This document shows positions 33,750 through 40,892 of a stretch of DNA of 40,892 nt, in pieces (the stretch's first letter is position 1; every line of letters begins with the position of its first letter). The stretch spans positions 1 through 40,892 of the forward strand of contig CAMFLW010000013.1 of assembly GCA_945957575.1 (NCBI GenBank), in the 5' to 3' direction. Source of the DNA: an uncultured Aeromonas sp. (GTDB lineage Bacteria > Pseudomonadota > Gammaproteobacteria > Enterobacterales > Aeromonadaceae). The translations under genes and the position numbers were made by a program. The notes under the pieces were generated by a model. That model saw only the letters and a list, made by a program, of their open reading frames with translations. It had not been told where the DNA came from and did not search any database.

Positions 33750-34744
33750 TGTTACAACAACTCTGGTACGGTAAAAGTGGCTGGCGCTGGTTGCTGGCCC
33801 CCTTTGCCCTACTGTTCGCCATCATTAGCGGTACTCGCCGCTACGCCTATCGTCACGGTTGGCGCAAGGGGTATCGCGCCACCCTGCCGGTGATCGTGGT
33901 GGGCAATATTTCGGTGGGGGGCAATGGCAAGACCCCGGTGGTGGTCTGGCTGGTGGAGCAGTTGCAAGCCCGTGGCTATCGCCCCGGAGTGGTGAGCCGC
34001 GGGTATGGCGGCAAGGCGCCCCATTATCCCTATCGGCTGGATGAGACCAGCACCACGGTGCAGGCGGGAGATGAGCCGGTGCTGATTGCCCGGCGCTGCG
34101 GTTGTCCGGTGGCGGTTGCTCCAAAACGGTCCGATGCGGTGCGGTTGCTGGAGCAAAGCGGTGAGGTGGATATCATCATCACCGACGACGGCCTGCAGCA
34201 CTATGCGCTGGCCCGTGACATCGAGTTGGTGGTGGTGGACGGAGCGCGCCGTTTCGGCAATGCCTGCTTGCTGCCGATGGGGCCGCTGCGCGAGCCGGTC
34301 ACTCGACTCAAACGGGTGGACGCCATCATCTGCAACGGCGGCGAGCCGGGCAAGGGGGAGTACCCCATGCAACTGGTCGCCGACACTCCGCGCCGGGTGT
34401 GCGATGACGCACCGCTGGGCGCCCCCTTGTCGGGGCCGGTCGATGCGCTGGCGGGGATCGGTTATCCGCCCCGCTTCTTTGCCACCCTGGAAGGGCTCGG
34501 CTATCAGCTGGATCAGCAGGCCGCCTACGGCGATCACCACCCCTTCGATCGGGATGAGTTGGTGGGCCGTTTTGCCGCCAGGCCGCTGCTGATGACCGAG
34601 AAGGATGCGGTCAAGTGCCGCTCGTTTGCCCTCGATAACTGGTGGTATCTGCCGGTACGCGCCGAATTGCCGGTCTCCCTGCTCGACACCCTGCTGCACA
34701 AGCTCGGTTCAATGGCGTCCTCCCGTGGCAAGGAACAGGATTAA
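33749..34744 (+). CDS. lpxK: tetraacyldisaccharide 4'-kinase
   Basis: 331 residues, a membrane-associated kinase adding the 4' phosphate in lipid A synthesis. The N-terminal helix (WLLAPFALLFAIISGTRRYAY) anchors it. The P-loop is VGNISVGGNGKTPVVVWL near residue 51. Further family landmarks are PGVVSRGYGGKA, DEPVLIARR, IIITDDGLQHYALARDIELVVVDG and LMTEKDAVKC. It shares one base with msbA and is followed by ycaR after 148 bp. That gap contains an 8-bp perfect hairpin (34843-34850 with 34860-34867) just before the ycaR ribosome site. Confidence 0.96.
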   Translation: MLQQLWYGKSGWRWLLAPFALLFAIISGTRRYAYRHGWRKGYRATLPVIVVGNISVGGNGKTPVVVWLVEQLQARGYRPGVVSRGYGGKAPHYPYRLDETSTTVQAGDEPVLIARRCGCPVAVAPKRSDAVRLLEQSGEVDIIITDDGLQHYALARDIELVVVDGARRFGNACLLPMGPLREPVTRLKRVDAIICNGGEPGKGEYPMQLVADTPRRVCDDAPLGAPLSGPVDALAGIGYPPRFFATLEGLGYQLDQQAAYGDHHPFDRDELVGRFAARPLLMTEKDAVKCRSFALDNWWYLPVRAELPVSLLDTLLHKLGSMASSRGKEQD

Positions 34745-34892
34745 GCCCTTTCACCAAGGCAGATGAGTCGGGGTACTGATTGGTCCCGCGTAGTTACCGT
34801 ATGTAGTTGCCCTAGATGGAATATCTGGTTGCTCGACATCCATCGCTGGCGTGATAAAGCCGCCAGCGCGACATCGTTGAAGGAGTATCGTT

Positions 34893-35093
34893 TTGGCTTT
34901 GGACATCAAGTTGCTCGACATCATCGCCTGCCCGGTCTGCAAGGGTAAGCTGCACTATCATCCGCAATCCAACAAGGCTGTGCATGAGCTGGTCTGCCGC
35001 TTTGACAAGCTGGCCTATCCACTGGAGGAGGGGATCCCGGTACTGCTGGAGAACCGTGCCCGTCCGCTCAATAGCGACGAGCTGCCGTCATGA
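34893..35093 (+). CDS. ycaR: YcaR family small protein (Trm112-like, UPF0434)
   Basis: 66 residues. It begins [23 protein letters not shown] with the CPVC zinc-knuckle-like motif and ends [24 protein letters not shown], matching E. coli YcaR ([38 protein letters not shown]). The start is TTG 34893, with AAGGAG seven bases upstream; no ATG fits. It sits between lpxK and kdsB, as in E. coli, and overlaps kdsB by 4 bases (ATGA). The role is unknown; the family resembles the Trm112 partner fold. Confidence 0.92.
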   Translation: MALDIKLLDIIACPVCKGKLHYHPQSNKAVHELVCRFDKLAYPLEEGIPVLLENRARPLNSDELPS

Positions 35094-35839
35094 GTTTCGT
35101 CGTCGTTATTCCGGCCCGCTATGCATCAACCCGGTTGCCGGGCAAGCCGCTGGCGGATATCCATGGCAAGCCCATGGTGCAACACGTGGTAGAGAAGGCT
35201 CTGCAGTCGGGGGCCGACCGGGTGATCGTCGCCACTGATGATGCCCGGGTGCAGCAGGCGCTGCTGACCACCGGCGTCGAGGTGTGCATGACCTCACCGG
35301 ATCACCAGTCCGGCACCGAGCGGCTGGCCGAGGTGTGCCGTCACTACGGCTTTGCCGCCGATACCATCATCGTCAATGTGCAGGGGGATGAGCCGCTCAT
35401 TCCGCCCGCCATCATTCGTCAGGTGGCGGACAATCTGGCCGCTGCCACGGCGCCGATGGCGACCTTGTCGGTGCCGATCAAGGATGCCGAAGAGGCGTTC
35501 AACCCGAATGCCGTCAAGGTGGTGACTGACAAGGATGGCTATGCCCTCTACTTCAGTCGGGCCTCCATTCCGTGGGATCGGGATCGCTTTGCCGCGAGTC
35601 GCGAGCAGATTGGCGATCACTACCAGCGCCATATCGGCATCTACGCCTATCGCGCCGGCTTTATCCAGCGTTATGTCGACTGGGTGCCGAGCGTGCTGGA
35701 GCAGGTCGAGGCGCTGGAGCAGCTGCGGGTGCTCTGGTACGGGGAGAAGATCCACGTGGCTCAGGCGCTCGAAGCGCCGCCGGTGGGGGTGGATACCCAG
35801 GCTGATCTGGAGAAGGTGCGTGCGTTTTTGGCCAAGTGA
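35090..35839 (+). CDS. kdsB: CMP-Kdo synthetase (3-deoxy-manno-octulosonate cytidylyltransferase)
   Basis: 249 residues, a cytosolic enzyme activating Kdo with CTP for the inner core of lipopolysaccharide. The nucleotide-binding N-terminus is [22 protein letters not shown], followed by [50 protein letters not shown] and HIGIYAYR. It overlaps ycaR by 4 bases and closes the msbA-lpxK-ycaR-kdsB group, which supplies and exports lipid A/LPS precursors. Confidence 0.96.
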   Translation: MSFVVVIPARYASTRLPGKPLADIHGKPMVQHVVEKALQSGADRVIVATDDARVQQALLTTGVEVCMTSPDHQSGTERLAEVCRHYGFAADTIIVNVQGDEPLIPPAIIRQVADNLAAATAPMATLSVPIKDAEEAFNPNAVKVVTDKDGYALYFSRASIPWDRDRFAASREQIGDHYQRHIGIYAYRAGFIQRYVDWVPSVLEQVEALEQLRVLWYGEKIHVAQALEAPPVGVDTQADLEKVRAFLAK

Positions 35840-35860
35840 GGGCCACAGCACGAACGTCAC

Positions 35861-35890
35861 AAAAAACGGTGTCGCAAGACGCCGTTTTTT
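35861..35890 (+). terminator. intrinsic terminator of kdsB
   Basis: AAAAAACGGTGTC (35861-35873) pairs with GACGCCGTTTTTT (35878-35890), with one G-T pair, around GCAA. The A flank means it could also act on the other strand. Confidence 0.92.
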
Positions 35891-36052
35891 GTTTTGAGTA
35901 TCTCGATAATTATCTGATTACAAACACTATAAATGCGCTTTATCAAACTTTTGGCGCGCATGGTTTGCCAACGCGACGAGTTTGGTTATGATGCAAGGCG
36001 CCCTGTTAACCCTAACCGGGCGGCTAAAACGAGATAAAAACGGGGTGTTTGG

Positions 36053-36697
36053 GTGATAAATGTATTCCTGGTCGATGATCATGAACTGGTGCGTACAGGG
36101 ATAAGACGCATTCTGGAAGATGTACGCGGGATCAAGGTGGTGGGTGAGGCACAGAGCGGCGAGACCGCAGTTACTTTCTGTCGCCAACACCATCCGGACG
36201 TGATCCTGATGGACATGAACATGCCGGGTATTGGTGGTCTGGAGGCGACTCGCAAAATTCTGCGGATCCGCCCCGATGTGCGCATCATAGTGCTGACCAT
36301 TCATTCAGAAAATCCGTTCCCCACCAAGGTGATGCAGGCCGGCGCCGCCGGTTACCTGACCAAGGGGGCTGCCCCTGACGAGATGATCCAGGCGATCCGG
36401 CTGGTGCATTCCGGTCAGCGCTACATCTCCCCGGAGATCGCCCAGCAGATGGCGCTCAGCCAGTTTGCCTCGGCGGATGAGAATCCCTTCAAGTCCCTCT
36501 CCGAGCGCGAGCTGCAGATCATGATGATGATCACCAAGGGGCAGAAGGTGACCGATATCTCCGAGCAGCTTAACCTGAGCCCGAAAACGGTCAACAGCTA
36601 CCGTTACCGCCTGTTCAGCAAGCTGGGGATTAATGGTGACGTGGAACTGACCCATCTGGCTATTCGCTATGGCATGCTGGATGCTGATACCCTCTAA
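36053..36697 (+). CDS. uvrY: response regulator UvrY (GacA/SirA type)
   Basis: 214 residues. The receiver domain is at 1-120, with the acidic pocket in FLVDDHEL, the phosphorylation Asp in VILMDMNMPGIGG (about 54) and Lys in YLTKGAAP. The LuxR-type helix-turn-helix is at about 145-205 (FKSLSERELQIMMMITKGQKVTDISEQLNLSPKTVNSYRYRLFSKL). It is the partner of the BarA sensor kinase and usually drives Csr small RNAs. The start is GTG 36053, aligned with the E. coli start MINVLLVDDHELVR, with GGGG upstream. It is followed by a terminator and then uvrC, as in E. coli. Confidence 0.95.
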   Translation: MINVFLVDDHELVRTGIRRILEDVRGIKVVGEAQSGETAVTFCRQHHPDVILMDMNMPGIGGLEATRKILRIRPDVRIIVLTIHSENPFPTKVMQAGAAGYLTKGAAPDEMIQAIRLVHSGQRYISPEIAQQMALSQFASADENPFKSLSERELQIMMMITKGQKVTDISEQLNLSPKTVNSYRYRLFSKLGINGDVELTHLAIRYGMLDADTL

Positions 36698-36716
36698 TCG
36701 GATGGCGTGTGATCTC

Positions 36717-36740
36717 AAAGGCGGCGAGTGCCGCCTTTTT
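36717..36740 (+). terminator. intrinsic terminator between uvrY and uvrC
   Basis: AAAGGCGGC (36717-36725) pairs with GCCGCCTTT (36730-36738) around GAGT, with T continuing to 36740 and more T after GC. Confidence 0.8.
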
Positions 36741-36824
36741 GCTTTTCTGCCCCTTTGCTTTTCAGGCGGCGGGGGCAGTATGCTCTGCCCGTCAATATTT
36801 GCCCTTGTGTGAGCCGAGTAGCTG

Positions 36825-38678
36825 ATGACCCTCTCTCCCGAACCTCTCTTCGACAGCAAGGCGTTTCTGAGCGCTGTCACTCATCAGAGCGGCGTCTACC
36901 GCATGTATGACAGCGGTGGCACCGTGATCTATGTGGGCAAGGCCAAGGATCTGAAAAAACGGCTCGCCTCCTACTTTCGCACCAACGTCGACAGTATCAA
37001 GACCCGCACTCTGGTACGCCAGATCGCCGATATCCAGCTCACCGTCACCCACACCGAGACCGAGGCGCTGATCCTCGAGCACAACCTGATCAAGCAGTAC
37101 CAGCCCCGCTATAACGTGTTGCTGCGGGACGACAAATCCTACCCCTGGATCATCATTACCGCGCACCAGCATCCGCGCATCGGCGTCCATCGCGGTGCCC
37201 GCAAGGTGAAGGGGGAGTACTTCGGCCCGTATCCTTCGGGTGGTGCGGTGCGCGAGAGCTTGCATCTGATGCAGAAGATCTTCCCGGTGCGCCAGTGTGA
37301 GGATGCGGTCTATGCCAACCGCACCCGTCCCTGCCTGCTCTATCAGCTCAAGCGCTGCGCCGGCCCTTGCGTGTCCGGACTGGTGAGCGAGGCCGAATAT
37401 GCCCAGCAGGTTGAGCTGGCTAAGATGTTTCTGGCGGGCAAGAACCAGCAGGTGATCGGTGAATTGGTGGGCAAGATGGAGTCCGCCAGCGGCGATCTGC
37501 GCTTTGAAGAGGCGGCCCGCTACCGGGATCAGATCCTGGCGCTGCGCCGGGTCACCGAGCAGCAGTCGGTGAGCGGCAACGTACTGGACGAGCTCGATGT
37601 GGTGGGGGTCGCCTTCGAGCAAGGCGCGGCCTGCATCCACGTGCTCTTTATCCGCCAGGGCAAGGTGCTGGGTTCGCGCAGCTACTTCCCGAAAGTGCCG
37701 GCCGATACCCAGCTCGACGAGGTGGTGCAATCCTTCCTGCTGCAGTTCTATCTGTCGGGGCAGGGGGGGCGGCAGATCCCGAGCGAGGTGCTGCTCGACG
37801 TGGCGCTGGAGGACGAGAGCGTCATCGCCGAGACCCTGAGCCAGACCGCAGGCTACAAGGTGCGGGTGGTGAGCCGTACCCGCGCCGAACGGGCCCGCTT
37901 TATCAAGCTCGCCTCCATCAACGCCGAGACGGCGCTGAGATCGCGGCTTGCTCACAAGAGCACCATCACTGCTCGCTACGACCAGCTGGAAGAGCTGCTG
38001 GAGCTGGCGCGCCCTATCGCCCGCATGGAGTGTTTCGATATCTCCCACACCATGGGGGAGCGCACCGTGGCCTCTTGTGTGGTGTTCAACCGGGAGGGGC
38101 CGCTCTCATCGGAATATCGTCGTTTTAATATCGACGGCATCACCGGCGGTGATGACTACGCGGCGATGGAGCAGGCGCTGGAGCGCCGCTTTGGCAAGCT
38201 GCAGGAGCCGGACAAGGTACCGGACGTGCTGTTTATTGACGGCGGCCTCGGCCAGCTGCGCCGCGCCGAAGAGATCCTAGCGCGCCAGCTGGAGTTTCTC
38301 GGCGGCAAATACCCGCTGCTGGTGGGGATTGCCAAGGGGGTGACCCGCAAGGCGGGGTTGGAAACGCTCATCATGGGGGAGAGCCATGAAGAGTTGCATT
38401 TGCCGGCAGATATGCCCGCTTTGCACCTTATTCAGCATATTCGCGATGAATCCCACCGTTTTGCCATTACCGGCCACCGGGCCAGACGGGCCAAGGCCCG
38501 CACCAGCAGCACGCTGGAGGATATTCCAGGGGTGGGGCCGAAGCGGCGGCAGGCGCTGCTCAAATATCTTGGTGGCCTGCAGGAGGTCAAAAAGGCGAGT
38601 GTGGATGAACTGGCCAAGGTGCCCGGCATCAGTCAGGAGCTGGCCCAGACCATTTACGATGGCTTGCGCAGCGCTTGA
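36825..38678 (+). CDS. uvrC: excinuclease ABC subunit C
   Basis: 617 residues, the dual-incision nuclease of nucleotide excision repair. Domains in order are: GIY-YIG nuclease (about 25-100: [25 protein letters not shown]), Cys-rich region ([17 protein letters not shown] near 170), UVR motif for UvrB binding (about 205-240, [18 protein letters not shown]), RNase H-like nuclease ([21 protein letters not shown] near 405), and C-terminal helix-hairpin-helix ([21 protein letters not shown]). ATG 36825 is taken, with a weak GAG site upstream. The gene is complete. Confidence 0.97.
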   Translation: MTLSPEPLFDSKAFLSAVTHQSGVYRMYDSGGTVIYVGKAKDLKKRLASYFRTNVDSIKTRTLVRQIADIQLTVTHTETEALILEHNLIKQYQPRYNVLLRDDKSYPWIIITAHQHPRIGVHRGARKVKGEYFGPYPSGGAVRESLHLMQKIFPVRQCEDAVYANRTRPCLLYQLKRCAGPCVSGLVSEAEYAQQVELAKMFLAGKNQQVIGELVGKMESASGDLRFEEAARYRDQILALRRVTEQQSVSGNVLDELDVVGVAFEQGAACIHVLFIRQGKVLGSRSYFPKVPADTQLDEVVQSFLLQFYLSGQGGRQIPSEVLLDVALEDESVIAETLSQTAGYKVRVVSRTRAERARFIKLASINAETALRSRLAHKSTITARYDQLEELLELARPIARMECFDISHTMGERTVASCVVFNREGPLSSEYRRFNIDGITGGDDYAAMEQALERRFGKLQEPDKVPDVLFIDGGLGQLRRAEEILARQLEFLGGKYPLLVGIAKGVTRKAGLETLIMGESHEELHLPADMPALHLIQHIRDESHRFAITGHRARRAKARTSSTLEDIPGVGPKRRQALLKYLGGLQEVKKASVDELAKVPGISQELAQTIYDGLRSA

Positions 38679-38876
38679 GCAGGGTTCGCGAGATGGCAAC
38701 ATCGCTAACTCCTTGATGCACAAGAGCCGTGACGTGGGGGGGCCGAAAATGCCATAATGGCCCTGCATGTTGAGAAACTTGATGGATTAAAAAGACCAAG
38801 ACGGGCGCCAGTGCGGTTGCATCGCAAATCGGCTGTGGCGCACTATGTAGCGACGAACAAGAAGTGGCTGAAAATA

Positions 38877-39431
38877 ATGACAAACATACCTAACCTGTTG
38901 ACGTTTTTCCGGATTTTGCTCATTCCCGTCTTCGTCATCCTGTTCTATCTGCCTTATCAATGGTCCTATCTGGCTGCCGCCATCATCTTTATTCTGGCCG
39001 CTGCCACCGACTGGTTTGATGGCTATCTGGCCCGCAAGCTCAACCAGTCCACCGCTTTTGGTGCCTTCCTCGACCCGGTTGCCGACAAGATCATGGTGGC
39101 CGCTGCACTGGTGGTTATCGTCGAACACTACAACACCATCTGGGTCACCATCCCAGCCATGACCATGATTGGCCGCGAGATCATCATCTCCGCCTTGCGC
39201 GAATGGATGGCGGAGCTCGGCAAACGCTCTTCGGTGGCGGTCAGCTGGATTGGCAAGTGGAAGACCATGATCCAGATGGTGTCGCTCACTGGCCTTATCT
39301 GGCAATACAACGTCTGGATGGTGTGGCTCGCCTACGTGATGCTCTATGTCGCCACCGTGCTCACCTTCTGGTCGATGTTCCAGTACATGAAGGCGGCCTG
39401 GGGCGATCTGACCGACCATGCCAACCGGTGA
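38877..39431 (+). CDS. pgsA: CDP-diacylglycerol-glycerol-3-phosphate 3-phosphatidyltransferase
   Basis: 184 residues, an inner-membrane enzyme making phosphatidylglycerophosphate. The CDP-alcohol phosphatidyltransferase motif is complete: DWFDGYLAR, then [10 protein letters not shown]. Four to five hydrophobic helices are present. The stretch [28 protein letters not shown] is nearly identical to E. coli. ATG 38877 ([13 protein letters not shown]) is chosen by alignment; the open frame begins 40 codons earlier but that part has no family similarity. It lies 198 bp after uvrC. Confidence 0.95.
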   Translation: MTNIPNLLTFFRILLIPVFVILFYLPYQWSYLAAAIIFILAAATDWFDGYLARKLNQSTAFGAFLDPVADKIMVAAALVVIVEHYNTIWVTIPAMTMIGREIIISALREWMAELGKRSSVAVSWIGKWKTMIQMVSLTGLIWQYNVWMVWLAYVMLYVATVLTFWSMFQYMKAAWGDLTDHANR

Positions 39432-39550
39432 GTCACCGGCGCCACAAGGTGAAGTTTCCTCTGCTTTGAGACCGGAAATGGTTAAAAGCGCTTTAACTGC
39501 TCGAAATGGGCAAAAAACGCCCGAACGATCAGGTAATTAAATATTTCTGG

Positions 39551-39578
39551 TTGACTGGGCGAGGAACATCGCTAGAAT
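39551..39578 (+). promoter_or_regulatory. promoter of the Gly-Cys-Leu tRNA operon
   Basis: TTGACT (39551-39556), a 16-bp spacer and TAGAAT (39573-39578), followed by a GC-rich discriminator (GCGTCC), the pattern of growth-rate-controlled stable RNA promoters. The first tRNA starts 35 bp later. Confidence 0.75.
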
Positions 39579-39612
39579 GCGTCCTCGTAGTCAGGCAGTC
39601 AGCCAGACCAAT

Positions 39613-39688
<76 letters not shown>

Positions 39689-39723
39689 AATTCAGACAAT
39701 AGAGAGTCAACTCTCTTTTGCAT

Positions 39724-39797
39724 GGCGCGTTAGCAAAGCGGTTATGCAGCGGATTGCAAATCCGTTTAGTCCGGTTCGACTCCGGAACGTGCCTCCA
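39724..39797 (+). tRNA. cysT: tRNA-Cys (anticodon GCA)
   Basis: 74 bases with encoded CCA. The acceptor GGCGCGT pairs with ACGTGCC (one G-T pair). The anticodon GCA is at 39756-39758 in ATTGCAAAT, and the T loop GTTCGACTC is normal. Confidence 0.96.
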
Positions 39798-39838
39798 TAT
39801 TGACAAGCCCGCCACGCGAGCTTGATACCGATTGCGGT

Positions 39839-39925
39839 GCCCGAGTGGTGAAATCGGTAGACACAAGGGATTTAAAATCCCTCGACGTTCGCGTCGTGCC
39901 GGTTCGATTCCGGCCTCGGGCACCA
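39839..39925 (+). tRNA. leuZ: tRNA-Leu (anticodon TAA)
   Basis: 87 bases with encoded CCA and the long variable arm of class II tRNAs (CGACGTTCGCGTCG). The acceptor GCCCGAG pairs with CTCGGGC. The anticodon TAA is at 39873-39875 between AGGGA and TCCCT. Its 3' half is a common integration site for islands, but no second copy of that end is present in this window. Confidence 0.96.
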
Positions 39926-39944
39926 TTAAAATCAAAGAGTTACG

Positions 39945-39973
39945 AAAGGCCACTAGCAATAGTGGCCTTTTTC
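39945..39973 (+). terminator. terminator of the tRNA operon
   Basis: AAAGGCCACTA (39945-39955) pairs with TAGTGGCCTTT (39960-39970) around GCAA, followed by TTC and TTTT. Confidence 0.92.
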
Positions 39974-40892
39974 TTTTGCCTAAATGGCGGCCCAGATTTG
40001 GTGGTTTAGAGATTTTTCTCTTCCAAGAGGAGTCTTGGAAATCCACTTGAGCTCGCGCCAAGGGGGCTTCTCGCCTTCATAAAGCGAATGACACTGTTTA
40101 TTGGCGCATTGGAACAGCTAAGCGTCGCTCAAGAAATCAATCAGCAGGAACCGCCTGCTCCTCTATCTCCCTCCATAGATCAGAAATCACCATCACTCGG
40201 CGCGGTTATTTTTGTTTGGACACTCTGGTTGCCATGTCATCGATGTCGGAGTGCAGGGACGTGGCAGGGGCGCTCTGCTTGCATCGGGCTTTGTGAGTGC
40301 CTGCCGGGCGCCACGGCATTGGTGCAGGGAAAGAGGGAACAACGGGTGTTGCAATGCGGGGGGGCATGATGGCTTGTTGCAAGATGAACCTTTCAACGTG
40401 TTGTGGGGCCATGGACAAACCGGATTGGCGGGATTACTGCTGTCAGCCATTCTGACTTTGCGCAAAAATCGAGTTCTGGTGATGATTTTTGCGTGAGAGC
40501 CTTATAAATCACATCATTTCCTTGTCTGCCAAATTTCCCCTTTCTGAATGTCATAACCAAGTAACAAACTAGAGCGTGTTTATGGCCCGCAGAGCCATTT
40601 TTTTACAAGCAACAAAATAGACTAAAAATTCAAACGGCGGCAAACGTTTTACGTTCAGCATCTTAACCGCGATCACCGATAAAGTGCTTTATTGGTCATT
40701 GAAACTTTACAGCTTGAAATTTAAGTGATTGTTTTTGTTTGGTGTTTTTGTGAATTATGACGTTATTGCGTATTTGGTAGTGTTTTTTGTCAGTGCTTTT
40801 TCATTTTCTTTCACGAGAGGGGTTGCAAAGCGGTTAGGTGCATAGATAATGGGTAATGTTGCCTTTTTATTGAATTTAGATGCATTTCATCT
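39974..40892. other. gene-free tail, GC-rich then AT-rich
   Basis: About 920 bp with no gene I can support. Open frames up to about 94 codons exist on both strands, but they lack ribosome sites and any recognisable similarity. From about 40500 the base composition shifts to AT-rich. A weak hairpin ATGGC/GCCAT (40582-40598) is followed by T7, like a poor terminator. Near the end ATG 40849 opens a frame (MGNVAFLLNLDAFH) running out of the window, with AGG about 12 bases upstream; it could be the start of a gene but is too short to judge. The AT-rich part looks like a long upstream regulatory region or the edge of an acquired segment. Confidence 0.5.

Noticed and set aside
36792-38048. Minus-strand open frame of 418 codons across uvrC
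   Set aside because: Antisense of a complete, well conserved uvrC; composition is typical of a shadow frame.
39839-39925. Attachment site of an integrated element at tRNA-Leu
   Set aside because: No second copy of the tRNA 3' end and no integrase gene are seen in the window.
40088-40496. Open frames of 90-94 codons on both strands in the tail
   Set aside because: No ribosome sites, no similarity I can recognise, and both strands open at once in the same region.

Overview
The window reads as a stretch of chromosome from a gammaproteobacterium, most likely Aeromonas. The DNA is GC-rich. The proteins align along their whole length with enterobacterial/Vibrio-type orthologues (GlpK/F/T/R/D, CydABX, MsbA-LpxK-YcaR-KdsB, UvrY-UvrC-PgsA). 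The block uvrY-uvrC-pgsA-tRNA(Gly)-tRNA(Cys)-tRNA(Leu) has the same order as in E. coli. The species cannot be fixed from this sequence alone.

Layout. (1) 1-2250: the C-terminal tail of an unidentified basic protein, the small genes ybaM and yebE, an acyl-CoA thioesterase, and a Cys-containing periplasmic protein. (2) 2321-10344: a MocR-type regulator (YdcR-like) divergent from cydABX (cytochrome bd oxidase), followed on the same strand by a five-gene, translationally coupled operon. That operon encodes a secreted metallo-beta-lactamase-fold hydrolase, a Cys-containing secreted precursor peptide, an MNIO (DUF692) enzyme, a DUF2063 partner and a DoxX membrane protein. The last four match the bufferin/Hvf type of copper-related RiPP system and are the most interesting content here; the coupled hydrolase is an unexpected extra member. 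(3) 10459-16124: a quinone-reductase-like flavoprotein, an MFS exporter, dkgB with an ABM-domain partner, a VOC protein, a DUF6404 protein and the LysR regulator YafC. (4) 16301-23825: the glycerol/glycerol-3-phosphate regulon, glpFK divergent from glpT-glpR-glpD, ending in a decayed glpQ. (5) 24046-28510: ecotin, maoP-hdfR (overlapping, same strand), a solitary unknown with a weak Toprim/DUF2220 resemblance, and aspC. (6) 28631-35839: two tandem DUF2062 membrane proteins divergent from comEC, then msbA-lpxK-ycaR-kdsB for lipid A export and Kdo supply. (7) 36053-39973: uvrY, uvrC, pgsA and three tRNA genes. (8) 39974-40892: a gene-free, increasingly AT-rich tail.

Together these are mostly core housekeeping and envelope functions with clear intrinsic terminators separating units. 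Three observations stand out: the bufferin-like operon beside cytochrome bd, a repeat array between ydcR and cydA that fits a MocR operator, and a glpQ gene inactivated by a 7-bp tandem duplication plus a large in-frame deletion.
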